The notes under the pieces: model-generated | What the model saw: the letters and a program-made list of their open reading frames with translations, nothing else | The model's database searches: none | What the model was told of the DNA's origin: nothing | Translations under genes and position numbers: made by a program | Part shown: in pieces, positions 33,859 through 42,086 of the stretch | How positions within the stretch are numbered: the stretch's first letter is position 1 | How the letters are laid out: each line of letters begins with the position of its first letter | NCBI RefSeq assembly: GCF_900110675.1 | Contig: NZ_FOEN01000004.1 | Coordinates: 105,537 to 169,536, forward strand | Reading direction: 5' to 3' | DNA length: 64,000 bases | Source of the DNA: Ignavigranum ruoffiae | GTDB lineage: Bacteria > Bacillota > Bacilli > Lactobacillales > Aerococcaceae

Positions 33859-33887
33859 TTGTAATCGTTTCCACCTTACCATATAAT
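33859..33887 (+). promoter_or_regulatory. Promoter of the acyl-CoA operon with overlapping cre-like site
   Basis: TTGTAA (33859-33864), 17-base spacer, TATAAT (33882-33887). The -35 box is the start of TTGTAATCGTTTCCA (33859-33873), which matches the cre consensus at 13 of 15 positions. CcpA binding here would block polymerase. Confidence 0.65.
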
Positions 33888-33930
33888 TCTTTTAGAAGCG
33901 CTAGACAAAGTTTTTTAGGAGGGATAGTCA

Positions 33931-35109
33931 TTGAATAGAGTAGCTGTAGTAGCCGCTAAACGTTCTGCCTTAGGTAGTTATGGAGGTTCTTTGAAGGGAA
34001 TCTCTGCGGTTGATTTAGGTGCCAGTGTTGTCAAACAAACGCTTGAATCTATCAATTTAGATCCAAGTATGGTCAATGAAGTCATTATGGGGAATGTTTT
34101 AAGTGCAGGTTTAGGTCAAAACGTTGCTCGTCAAGTCTCAATGAATGCTGGGATTCCGAAAGAAGTTCCTGCATTAACCATTAACAAAGTGTGTGGATCA
34201 GGGTTAAAAGCTGTTGTTCTAGCGGCCCAATCTATTATGACGGGTGATAATGAAATTGTCGTCGCAGGTGGTACCGAAAATATGAGCCGTGCGCCTTATG
34301 TCATGGACGCAGCTCGTTGGGGAGCTCGGATGGGCGATACAAAATTAGTCGATACCATGATTCGTGATGGTTTATCTGATGCTTTTGAAGGCATTCACAT
34401 GGGAATGACCGCTGAGAATATTGCTGAAAAATACGGATTTACCCGTGAAATGCAAGATGAACTTGCAGTGATGAGTCAAAATCGGGCAGAAGCTGCCATT
34501 AAAGCCGGTCGCTTCAAGGAAGAGATTGTGCCGATTGAAGTTCCACAACGTAAGGGTGATCCGCTCATCTTTGATACAGATGAATTCCCTCGTTTTGGCT
34601 CTACTATGGAATCTTTAGGTAAATTAAGACCTGCCTTCAAGAAAGACGGAACCGTTACTGCTGGAAATGCTTCAGGAATTAACGACGGTGCAGCGGTATT
34701 GATCTTAATGTCTGAAGACAAAGCTAATGAATTAGGTATGAAACCATTAGCCTTCATTAAATCTTATGCTTCAGGCGGTGTAGATCCTCGTATCATGGGT
34801 ACAGGCCCTATTCCTGCTTCGCAAAAAGCATTGAAAAAAGCCGGTTTAACCGTAGAAGATTTAGATTTAATTGAAGCCAATGAAGCCTTCGCAGCTCAAG
34901 CGCTAAGTGTAGCACATACGCTTGGTTTTGATATGGATAAAGTGAATGTGAATGGTGGAGCTATTGCCCTAGGACATCCAATCGGAGCTTCAGGAGCCCG
35001 TGTCTTTGTTACCTTATTACACGAAATGCTTAAGAGAGATTCTAAGACAGGTCTCGCTACATTATGTATTGGTGGCGGTCAAGGTATTTCTGTCATTGTT
35101 GAACGTTAA
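33931..35109 (+). CDS. thlA: Acetyl-CoA C-acetyltransferase (thiolase)
   Basis: A 392-residue biosynthetic/degradative thiolase that interconverts two acetyl-CoA and acetoacetyl-CoA. The nucleophile Cys88 is in [11 protein letters not shown], His349 in [16 protein letters not shown] and the second active-site Cys379 in LCIGGGQG. The start codon is TTG, supported by a strong TTAGGAGGGA site. It is the first gene of the six-gene acyl-CoA operon. Confidence 0.93.
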   Translation: MNRVAVVAAKRSALGSYGGSLKGISAVDLGASVVKQTLESINLDPSMVNEVIMGNVLSAGLGQNVARQVSMNAGIPKEVPALTINKVCGSGLKAVVLAAQSIMTGDNEIVVAGGTENMSRAPYVMDAARWGARMGDTKLVDTMIRDGLSDAFEGIHMGMTAENIAEKYGFTREMQDELAVMSQNRAEAAIKAGRFKEEIVPIEVPQRKGDPLIFDTDEFPRFGSTMESLGKLRPAFKKDGTVTAGNASGINDGAAVLILMSEDKANELGMKPLAFIKSYASGGVDPRIMGTGPIPASQKALKKAGLTVEDLDLIEANEAFAAQALSVAHTLGFDMDKVNVNGGAIALGHPIGASGARVFVTLLHEMLKRDSKTGLATLCIGGGQGISVIVER

Positions 35110-35165
35110 TTTTCTCAAACATTTAACAGACTTATAAATCATAAAATGAAAGAAGGAAATAAATA

Positions 35166-36014
35166 ATGGCAATTCAAAAAGTATTGGTTATCGGTGCAGG
35201 TCAAATGGGTGGCGGAATCGCTCAATCATTCGCAGAACATGGTTACGATGTTGTGCTTAACGATATTAAACAAGAATTTGTTGACAAAGGATTAGCTAAT
35301 ATTGAAGGCCGCTTAAACAAAGCTGTCTCTAAAGGTAAGAAAACAGAAGACGAAGTCAAAGAAATTCTTGGTCGTTTCACAACCTCTACAGACTATGAAG
35401 CAGCTAAAGAAGTCGACTTAGTAGTTGAAGCTGCAACTGAAAATCCGAATATCAAATTAGATATCTTCCGCCAATTAGATGAACTAGCTAAACCTGAAAC
35501 AATCTTAGCATCTAATACCTCATCATTATCCATTACCATGATTGCTGCTGCTACCAAACGTCCAGACAAAGTGATTGGTCTTCACTTCTTTAACCCAGTT
35601 CACGCCATGAAATTAATCGAATTAAACATTGGCTTAACAACTTCTGAAGAAACCGCCAAAATTATGACTGAAGTCGGTGAATCTTTAGAAAAAACTGTCG
35701 TAAGAGCGAAAGACAGTGCTGGATTCGTTGTTAACCGGATCTTAATCCCAATGATTAATGAAGCAATCTATGTTTATAGCGAAGGGGTTGCGAGCGCGGA
35801 AGATATTGATGAAGCCATGAAATTAGGGGCAAACCACCCAATGGGACCATTGGCCTTAGGTGATTTAGTTGGTTTAGATGTTGTTTTAGCGATTATGAAT
35901 GTTTTACATACCCAAATCGGAGATCAAAAATACCGTCCAGCTCCATTATTGAAGAAGATGGTTGAAGCCGGACAACTAGGTCGCAAATCTGGTCGCGGAT
36001 TCTTTGAATATTAA
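35166..36014 (+). CDS. hbd: 3-hydroxybutyryl-CoA dehydrogenase
   Basis: A 282-residue NAD(P)-dependent dehydrogenase for acetoacetyl-CoA/3-hydroxybutyryl-CoA. The Rossmann motif GAGQMGGGIAQ is at 10-20, the catalytic His140 and Glu152 in GLHFFNPVHAMKLIEL, and the C-terminal domain has NHPMGPLALGDLVGLD. The length equals stand-alone Hbd proteins, so it is not a fused FadB. A second paralogue begins at 63734. Confidence 0.93.
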   Translation: MAIQKVLVIGAGQMGGGIAQSFAEHGYDVVLNDIKQEFVDKGLANIEGRLNKAVSKGKKTEDEVKEILGRFTTSTDYEAAKEVDLVVEAATENPNIKLDIFRQLDELAKPETILASNTSSLSITMIAAATKRPDKVIGLHFFNPVHAMKLIELNIGLTTSEETAKIMTEVGESLEKTVVRAKDSAGFVVNRILIPMINEAIYVYSEGVASAEDIDEAMKLGANHPMGPLALGDLVGLDVVLAIMNVLHTQIGDQKYRPAPLLKKMVEAGQLGRKSGRGFFEY

Positions 36015-36055
36015 TAAGCTATTAAGATTAACAGCAGAATTATAGGAGGAATAGA

Positions 36056-36841
36056 ATGACTGAATTTAAGACCATCGAATTAGTGATTGAAGATGCGATT
36101 GCTACACTTATCATTAACCAACCAAAATCTTTAAATGCTCTAACCACAGAAGTTCTTTCTGAAATTGGTCAAGCCATCGAAGAAGTAGAGAACAATCTGG
36201 ATATTCGTGCTTTAATTATTACCGGTGCCGGCGAAAAATCATTCGTCGCCGGAGCCAATATTGTTGAAATGAAAGATAAAAATGCGCTCGAAGGCGAAAT
36301 TTTTGGTCGCTTAGGGAATGAAGTTTTCTATAAATTATCAACGTTAAGACAACCAACCATTGCTGCAGTAAATGGTTTCGCCCTAGGTGGGGGTTGTGAA
36401 TTAGCAATGGCTTGTGACATTCGTTTAGCTTCAGAGAATGCCCTATTTGGTCAACCAGAAGTTGGACTAGGAATTACGCCAGGATTTGGTGGAACTCAAC
36501 GTTTGGCCCGCTTAGTCGGCCCTGGAATTGCTAAAGAATTAATTTATTCAGCACGTAACGTTAAAGCGGCTGAAGCTAAAGAAATCGGCTTAGTAAACCG
36601 GGTAGTAGCTCTTGAAGAATTACTTCCAGAAGCCAAGAAATTAGCAGAAAAAATTGCAAAACAAGCACCACTTGCTGTGGAAAAAGCTAAAGAAATGATC
36701 AATAAAGGATTAGATTTACCTCTTGCAGCAGGTATTGATGTTGAGGTTCAAGGATTTGGACTCTTGTTCTCAACAGAAGATCAAAAAGCGGGAATGACAG
36801 CTTTTGTAAATAAAGAAAAAGCTACATTCAACCGCAAATAA
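36056..36841 (+). CDS. crt: Enoyl-CoA hydratase / crotonase
   Basis: A 261-residue crotonase-fold enzyme hydrating crotonyl-CoA to 3-hydroxybutyryl-CoA. The two catalytic glutamates are Glu115 (GFALGGGCELAMACD) and Glu135 (FGQPEVGLGITPGFGGTQ), 20 residues apart as in mitochondrial crotonase. The ribosome site is AGGAGG. It lies between hbd and the CoA-transferase genes. Confidence 0.92.
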   Translation: MTEFKTIELVIEDAIATLIINQPKSLNALTTEVLSEIGQAIEEVENNLDIRALIITGAGEKSFVAGANIVEMKDKNALEGEIFGRLGNEVFYKLSTLRQPTIAAVNGFALGGGCELAMACDIRLASENALFGQPEVGLGITPGFGGTQRLARLVGPGIAKELIYSARNVKAAEAKEIGLVNRVVALEELLPEAKKLAEKIAKQAPLAVEKAKEMINKGLDLPLAAGIDVEVQGFGLLFSTEDQKAGMTAFVNKEKATFNRK

Positions 36842-36884
36842 AGAAGGTTTTAAATGCAAAAATACTAGGAAAGTAGGTTCATGT

Positions 36885-37613
36885 ATGGCAAAAATTGTTC
36901 CGATTGAAGAAGCAGTTGCTTTAATTAAACCGGGAAGTTCTTTCTCATTCAATGGCTTCTTAGGAGTTTCCACTCCAATTAAATTGTTTGAAGGCCTAGT
37001 CAAAGCCGGCACTAAAGACTTATCGATTGTAGCTGCCGTAATGTCCTTCCCTTATGAAGAACATGATATCAGTATCTTGGCTGTCAACAAACAAATCAAG
37101 AAGATTACCGCAGCCCATGTGGGTACTTCACGAGAAATTTCTAAACAATATTTTGCAGGTGAGATCGATATTGACTTTGTTCCAATGGGAACCGTAGCAG
37201 AATGTCTTCACGCTGGTGGTGCAGGATTGGGTGGGGTAATTACTCCAGTTGGAGTTGGAACCGTTCAAGAAGAAAGCCATGAGAAGATTGTCCGTAATGG
37301 TAAAGAATACTTGTGGTATGATCCAATCACAACCGATGCTGCTTTGATTAAAGTTAACAAAGTTGACAAAGAAGGAAATTGCTACTGCTTCGGAACATCC
37401 AAATCATTGGCCTTAGAATGTGCATTGGCCGCTGAAACTGTGATTGTAGAAGCTGACGAAATTGTTGAAGTTGGCGACATCGAACCAACAGATGTTTATA
37501 TCCCTGGCATGTTAGTCGACTATATCGTTCAAGGCTTAACACCAGCTGAACGACAAGACTACTATAAAGAATTATGGGGCAAACATAATTTATTATCGAA
37601 GGGGGTAAACTAG
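36885..37613 (+). CDS. atoD: Acetate/acetoacetate-type CoA-transferase, subunit A
   Basis: A 242-residue class I CoA-transferase alpha subunit. It has the SFSFNGFLGVSTPIKLFEGL start, GGAGLGGVITPVGVGT and the YDPITTDAALIKVNKVDKEGN segment. With the next gene it would move CoA between acetyl-CoA and a short-chain acid (butyrate or acetoacetate). The ribosome site is weak (AGGAAAG, spaced long). It ends 1 base before the subunit B gene. Confidence 0.88.
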   Translation: MAKIVPIEEAVALIKPGSSFSFNGFLGVSTPIKLFEGLVKAGTKDLSIVAAVMSFPYEEHDISILAVNKQIKKITAAHVGTSREISKQYFAGEIDIDFVPMGTVAECLHAGGAGLGGVITPVGVGTVQEESHEKIVRNGKEYLWYDPITTDAALIKVNKVDKEGNCYCFGTSKSLALECALAAETVIVEADEIVEVGDIEPTDVYIPGMLVDYIVQGLTPAERQDYYKELWGKHNLLSKGVN

Positions 37614-37614
37614 T

Positions 37615-38268
37615 ATGAAGCCAAAAGAGATTATCGCTAGACGTATCGCCAAAGAATTTAAAGATGGTGACGTCCTTAACCTAGGTTTTGGGATTCCTAA
37701 CCTATCTGCTGCATACTTACCAGCAGATGTCAAAGTAACCTTGCAAGCTGAGAACGGTGCCTTGAAATTTGGTCCACCACCAACCGAAGAAACACTGAAT
37801 CCAGACTATTCTAACTCTGGCGGAATGCCTTTAACTTTCCAAAAAGGAGCCTCAACTTTCAGTATGTTAACTTCTTTTGCCATTATCCGTGGGGGTCACG
37901 TGGACTGTACCGCTCTGGGTGCTTTGGAAGTTGACCAAGAGGGATCCATCGCTAACTGGATGGTTCCTGGCGTTCTAGCACCTGGTATGGGTGGCGCGAT
38001 GGACTTATTGGTCGGAGCCAAACGAGTGATTGCTTCACTTCAACATTGTGATAAGCATGGTAATTCTAAAGTATTGAAGAAATGTACTTTGCCATTATCT
38101 GCTAAGAGCTGTCTAGATTTGATTATTACTGATTTAGCAGTGTTTGAATTCCAAGCAGGTAAATTATTATTGGTTGAAACCGCACCAGGTGTAAGTGTCG
38201 AAGACGTACTTGCCAAGACTGAAGCGGATGTTATTGTAAGCGATAACGTAAAAGTGATGGATATTTAA
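37615..38268 (+). CDS. atoA: Acetate/acetoacetate-type CoA-transferase, subunit B
   Basis: A 217-residue beta subunit carrying the catalytic Glu46 in the LQAENG motif, which forms the glutamyl-CoA thioester. The glycine-rich GMGGAMDLLVGAKRVI segment and the NSGGMPLTF motif are typical. GAAGGGGG precedes the start inside the end of the subunit A gene, so the pair is coupled. Confidence 0.9.
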   Translation: MKPKEIIARRIAKEFKDGDVLNLGFGIPNLSAAYLPADVKVTLQAENGALKFGPPPTEETLNPDYSNSGGMPLTFQKGASTFSMLTSFAIIRGGHVDCTALGALEVDQEGSIANWMVPGVLAPGMGGAMDLLVGAKRVIASLQHCDKHGNSKVLKKCTLPLSAKSCLDLIITDLAVFEFQAGKLLLVETAPGVSVEDVLAKTEADVIVSDNVKVMDI

Positions 38269-38302
38269 TTATTTCTTAAATTATTATTAGGGGGACAAAT
38301 AA

Positions 38303-39511
38303 ATGCAAACTAAAGAAGAATTAATCAAAGAATTATGGCCAGAAGATTTACTAGGATATGCTGAGAAATTAACCGATAAAGAAGTGGCTATCTTAAAAAA
38401 TCTTCAAGAACAACTCGAAGAACGTTTACGTCCATTAATCTATGACTGTACCGAAAAAGCAGAATTACCACGGGAAGAAATTTTAGGGGTGTTCCGTGAC
38501 TGCCGGATTATGGACCATCCTGATTTATTCGAAGGTCGCGATCAAGACTGGAAACCAAGTGAAGTTTACAATGTATTCCTTTACTTGACTTTAGCACGCT
38601 TTGACCCATCTGTGGCGACTTTCTATACGGTCCATGGTGGATTAGGTTACAATACCATCTTAATGGGTGGAAATGATGAACAACGTGAACGTTTTGGTCG
38701 CCCAGTTCAACGCTTCGAAGCTCAAACCTGTTTTGGTTTAACTGAACCTGATCACGGGTCAGATATTGCTTCTGGTTTAGCTTCAACAGCAGAACGTAAA
38801 GGGGATAAATGGATTATCAATGGAGAAAAACGCTGGATTGGTGGGGCCAAAACGGCTGACTTCATTCCATTCTTCGCCCGTGACGTTGAAACTGGTAAAA
38901 TTATGTGCTTCATGATTGGCAAAGACTCACCAGGTCTTGAAGTTGAGAACGTGGAACACAAGATTGCTTTACGTATCGTTAATAACGGTCATATCACTTG
39001 TAAAGATGTTCAAGTCGACGAAAAAGACCGTTTAGAATTTATCAAAGGTTGGAAGACCGTTGCTAACATCTTCGTTCGTACTCGTCTAGATGTGGCTCAT
39101 ATCGCTTTAGGTACGGCTGCTGGATCATTTATTGCTGCCCAAAAATTAGTCACAACCCGTGAACAATTCGGCCGTAAAATTGGCAGCTTCCAACTGGTTC
39201 AAGAAAAATTAGCCCGGATGCAAGCCAATGTCATTGCAGCTTTAGGTTATTCTGTACGAGTGGCTGAAATTCAAGAAACTGGTAAAGAAGTTATGTTAAA
39301 CTCATCACTTGCTAAAATGCACAATGCGTTAAGAATGCGTGAAACTGTAGCCTTAGGTCGTGAAATCTGTGGTGGTAACGGAATTACCTATGATGTGGAT
39401 GTGGCTCGCTTCTTCGTTGATGCTGAAGCTATCTATACATATGAAGGTACCCATGAAGTGAACGCGCTGATTATCGGCCGTGAACTGACTAACTTAGCTG
39501 CTTTCGTTTAA
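38303..39511 (+). CDS. Acyl-CoA dehydrogenase, glutaryl-CoA dehydrogenase / acyl-CoA oxidase-4-like subgroup
   Basis: A 402-residue FAD enzyme. TCFGLTEPDHGSD and INGEKRWIGGA are the substrate/FAD loops, and the catalytic base is Glu381 in YTYEGTHEVNALIIGRELT. The EGTHEVNALIIGR form and the FGLTEPDHGSD loop resemble glutaryl-CoA dehydrogenase and plant short-chain acyl-CoA oxidase 4, not clostridial butyryl-CoA dehydrogenase. No etfA/etfB gene is nearby. It may use a remote electron-transfer flavoprotein or pass electrons to O2 and make H2O2. It is the last gene of the operon; two terminators follow. Confidence 0.85.
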   Translation: MQTKEELIKELWPEDLLGYAEKLTDKEVAILKNLQEQLEERLRPLIYDCTEKAELPREEILGVFRDCRIMDHPDLFEGRDQDWKPSEVYNVFLYLTLARFDPSVATFYTVHGGLGYNTILMGGNDEQRERFGRPVQRFEAQTCFGLTEPDHGSDIASGLASTAERKGDKWIINGEKRWIGGAKTADFIPFFARDVETGKIMCFMIGKDSPGLEVENVEHKIALRIVNNGHITCKDVQVDEKDRLEFIKGWKTVANIFVRTRLDVAHIALGTAAGSFIAAQKLVTTREQFGRKIGSFQLVQEKLARMQANVIAALGYSVRVAEIQETGKEVMLNSSLAKMHNALRMRETVALGREICGGNGITYDVDVARFFVDAEAIYTYEGTHEVNALIIGRELTNLAAFV

Positions 39512-39537
39512 GCTCATTAAATATTCCTTTCCTGACC

Positions 39538-39574
39538 GGTTATGGTTGACAAGAGTCGACCATAACCTTTTTTT
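39538..39574 (+). terminator. Intrinsic terminator of the acyl-CoA operon
   Basis: GGTTATGGTTGAC / GTCGACCATAACC stem followed by seven T. Confidence 0.9.
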
Positions 39575-39620
39575 CTGATAAAGAGTAGACTTGTCAATGA
39601 GTCTAATAACATATTTTACC

Positions 39621-39650
39621 GACGATTGAAATTCTTCAGTCGTCTTTTTT
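39621..39650 (+). terminator. Second, tandem intrinsic terminator
   Basis: GACGATTGAA / TTCAGTCGTC stem followed by six T, 50 bases after the first. It insulates the ugp operon from upstream readthrough. Confidence 0.8.
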
Positions 39651-39695
39651 ATTTCAGCAACTAATAGAAGATAGACTACCATCTTAATTCGAATC

Positions 39696-39768
39696 TTTAC
39701 ACAATCTTTACATTCACAAGCGACTAATTTACATAAAAAACACATTAGATTTACATTCTTTTTATAAA
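39696..39768 (+). promoter_or_regulatory. PhoP-box-like repeats and promoter of the ugp operon
   Basis: Four exact TTTACA hexamers begin at 39696, 39707, 39728 and 39750, i.e. at intervals of 11, 21 and 22 bases, one or two helical turns. Direct TT(A/T)ACA repeats with 11-base period are the PhoP binding pattern of Firmicutes. A TATAAA -10 lies at 39763-39768 without a -35 box, as expected for an activated promoter. Confidence 0.6.
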
Positions 39769-39806
39769 CTAGACCTAAAGCAATCAAAGAATTTGGAGGA
39801 TGACAC

Positions 39807-41123
39807 ATGCAAACAATGATTAAGAAATTATTCCTTTGTTTTGGTCTCTTAGCGTTAGTGATGTCTGGTTTAAATCCCGCAATGAACTTGGTTCATGCCC
39901 AAGAAAAAACAGAAATTATCTTCTGGCATGGAATGGGTGGATCAACTGGGGAAGCTTTACAAAAGTTAGTCGATGACTTCAATGCCTCTCAAGATGAAGT
40001 GGTGGTCAATGCCCAATACCAAGGGTCTTATGATGAAACCTTAACAAAATTACGGTCATCTGCTTCTGGTTCAGAAGTGGGTGCAGATTTGGTTCAAGTC
40101 TTTGAAGTTGGGACGACCTTTATGATTGATTCTGGTCTCACCGTTCCGATCCAAGATTATGTCGATGCCAGTGACTTTGACTTAAATCAATTAGAACCAA
40201 ACTTATTAGCTTATTTCACTATTGATGGTAAATTGCATTCAATGCCTTTTAATAATTCAACGCCCTTAATGTATTACAATGTTGATATCTTTAAGAAAGC
40301 CGGCGTTGAGCCTCCTAAAACCTTAGAAGAAATGATTGAAATCACGCCGAAACTTCAAGAAGCAGGAGCAGCAATGGGAGCAACGATTTCAATTTATGGT
40401 TGGTGGATTGACCAATGGTTTAACAAGATGGAGAAAGATTTATTTGACAATGGCAATGGTCGCGATGGGGGACCAACTTCAGTTGCCTTTATCGAAAATG
40501 GTGGCATGGAGAAAATTCTAAGTATGTGGAAGAAAGGTTTAGATGCTGGCGCCCTACCTAATGTGGGTCGAACAGGAGGTCAACCAGAATTTGTTGCTGG
40601 TCAATCTGCTATGACTTTTGGATCTACTGCAAGCCTTCGTCAAATCTTAACCGAAGTTGATGGGCGCTTTGAAGTCGGCACGGCTTATTATCCAGGTATC
40701 GATGCAGAAGATAAAGGTGGCGTATCCATTGGTGGTGCTTCGCTATGGATGATTGAATCTGGAGATGATGCGAAGAAAGAAGCTACTTGGAAATTTATTC
40801 AATATTTAGTTTCTGCTCCAGCGCAAGCACAATGGAATGTTGATACTGGTTATTTCCCAGTAAACTTAGCTGCCCACGATGAACAATTATTTAAGGATAA
40901 TTTAGCTGAATATCCACAATTCCAAACAGCGATTGACCAACTCCACGATTCCAAACCAGAAGACCAAGGAGCGTTGGCGGGTGTGGCTCAAGAGTCTCGC
41001 CAAATTTTTGAGAATGAAGTTGAGAAAGTATTAAATGGTGAGATTGAACCTGCAGCTGCCGCTCAAAATATGGCCGATCAAATCAATAAAGCGATTGAGA
41101 ATTATAACGCAGCCAATCAATAA
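39807..41123 (+). CDS. ugpB: ABC transporter substrate-binding protein, glycerol-3-phosphate type (UgpB-like), without lipobox
   Basis: A 438-residue SBP_bac_1 protein. The mature start TEIIFWHGMGGSTGEALQKLVDDFNASQ is that of UgpB-type binding proteins. The signal peptide ends near LVHA-QEK (Ala31); the only Cys (Cys11) lies inside the hydrophobic core and does not fit a lipobox, so the protein seems not to be lipid anchored. The following permease/ATPase genes and a glycerophosphodiesterase support a glycerol-3-phosphate or glycerophosphodiester substrate; a sugar cannot be excluded. GGAGG is 7 bases before the ATG. Confidence 0.85.
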   Translation: MQTMIKKLFLCFGLLALVMSGLNPAMNLVHAQEKTEIIFWHGMGGSTGEALQKLVDDFNASQDEVVVNAQYQGSYDETLTKLRSSASGSEVGADLVQVFEVGTTFMIDSGLTVPIQDYVDASDFDLNQLEPNLLAYFTIDGKLHSMPFNNSTPLMYYNVDIFKKAGVEPPKTLEEMIEITPKLQEAGAAMGATISIYGWWIDQWFNKMEKDLFDNGNGRDGGPTSVAFIENGGMEKILSMWKKGLDAGALPNVGRTGGQPEFVAGQSAMTFGSTASLRQILTEVDGRFEVGTAYYPGIDAEDKGGVSIGGASLWMIESGDDAKKEATWKFIQYLVSAPAQAQWNVDTGYFPVNLAAHDEQLFKDNLAEYPQFQTAIDQLHDSKPEDQGALAGVAQESRQIFENEVEKVLNGEIEPAAAAQNMADQINKAIENYNAANQ

Positions 41124-41143
41124 ACCCAGACAGATTTAAGATT

Positions 41144-41177
41144 ACGGGATAGAAGCTGGTCTTTTATCCCGTTTTTT
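41144..41177 (+). terminator. Intra-operon attenuating terminator
   Basis: ACGGGATA / TATCCCGT stem followed by TTTTTT, between ugpB and ugpA. Partial termination would give more binding protein than permease. Confidence 0.8.
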
Positions 41178-41200
41178 GATTATGAGGAAAGGAGTTTGTT

Positions 41201-42085
41201 ATGGAAGAGCATGTTGTGATAATAGCCGAAGAGAAATCATGGATTGAGAAATATAAAGCCTATGCTTATTTATTAGCTCCGATCAGTATTCTAACCATTT
41301 TTATGTTCTGGCCTTTTTTCAAGACACTCGAACGTAGTCTTTTTTTAACCAATAATTTGGGCCAGAATGCTAAATTTTTAGGCTGGGCCAATTATAGTGA
41401 ACTTTTGACCAGTCCTAGTTTTTGGAATAGTGTCCTGGTTACTTTTAATTTTGTAGTGATAGTGGTGATTTTTGGGGTCTTGTTGGGTTTTCTAACCGCT
41501 TTGCTCTGCCAACGAACCTTTCCTGGCATTAAATTCTTTTCCACCAGTTATGCTATGCCAATGGCGATTGCTTCGGCCGGGATGGCCATGATCTTTCAAG
41601 TCATGTTAAATCCGACCGTGGGGATTATCAATAAAATTATGGGAACGTACATAAATTATTTATCTCAACCTAATTCTGCCCTCCTAGTAATTGGACTATT
41701 AACCGGTTGGCTGAATTCGGGGATGAATTTTCTGTATTTCTCTTCTGGCTTAGCCAGTATTGATGAGAGTCTATATGAATCTTCCTCAATTGATGGGGCT
41801 AATCGTTGGCAACAATTTCTTTACATTACTTTGCCCTCTTTGAAGCCAACTTTGTTTTTCGTGATTGTAACCAACGTGATTAATGCCTTCCAAGGCTTTG
41901 GACAGATTAATATTTTGACCAAGGGAGGCCCAGGTCAAGCCACTAATGTCATCGTTTATGATATCTATCGCAATGCCTTCATGAATTATCGCTATGGTTT
42001 TGCTTCGGCAGAGTCGGTGATACTATTTTTAATCGTCATGATTTTGACGATAATCATGTTCAAGTTACGTAGAAAGGAGTCTTAA
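41201..42085 (+). CDS. ugpA: ABC transporter permease UgpA-like
   Basis: A 294-residue permease with six helices and a BPD_transp_1 domain. The EAA loop reads ESLYESSSIDGANRWQQFLYITLPSLKPT. The segment QGFGQINILTKGGPGQATNVIVYDIYRNAF is typical of UgpA/sugar permease 1 proteins. AAAGGAG is the ribosome site; the next gene begins 1 base after the stop. Confidence 0.87.
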   Translation: MEEHVVIIAEEKSWIEKYKAYAYLLAPISILTIFMFWPFFKTLERSLFLTNNLGQNAKFLGWANYSELLTSPSFWNSVLVTFNFVVIVVIFGVLLGFLTALLCQRTFPGIKFFSTSYAMPMAIASAGMAMIFQVMLNPTVGIINKIMGTYINYLSQPNSALLVIGLLTGWLNSGMNFLYFSSGLASIDESLYESSSIDGANRWQQFLYITLPSLKPTLFFVIVTNVINAFQGFGQINILTKGGPGQATNVIVYDIYRNAFMNYRYGFASAESVILFLIVMILTIIMFKLRRKES

Positions 42086-42086
42086 G

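Noticed and set aside
33895..33906. GAAGCGCTAGAC near the thl start as a third cre site
   Set aside because: Only the AGCGCT core fits; the right half does not match the consensus.
39494..39808. 104-codon minus-strand frame between the acyl-CoA and ugp operons
   Set aside because: It covers two terminators and the PhoP-box region and has no ribosome site; the plus-strand signals explain the sequence better.
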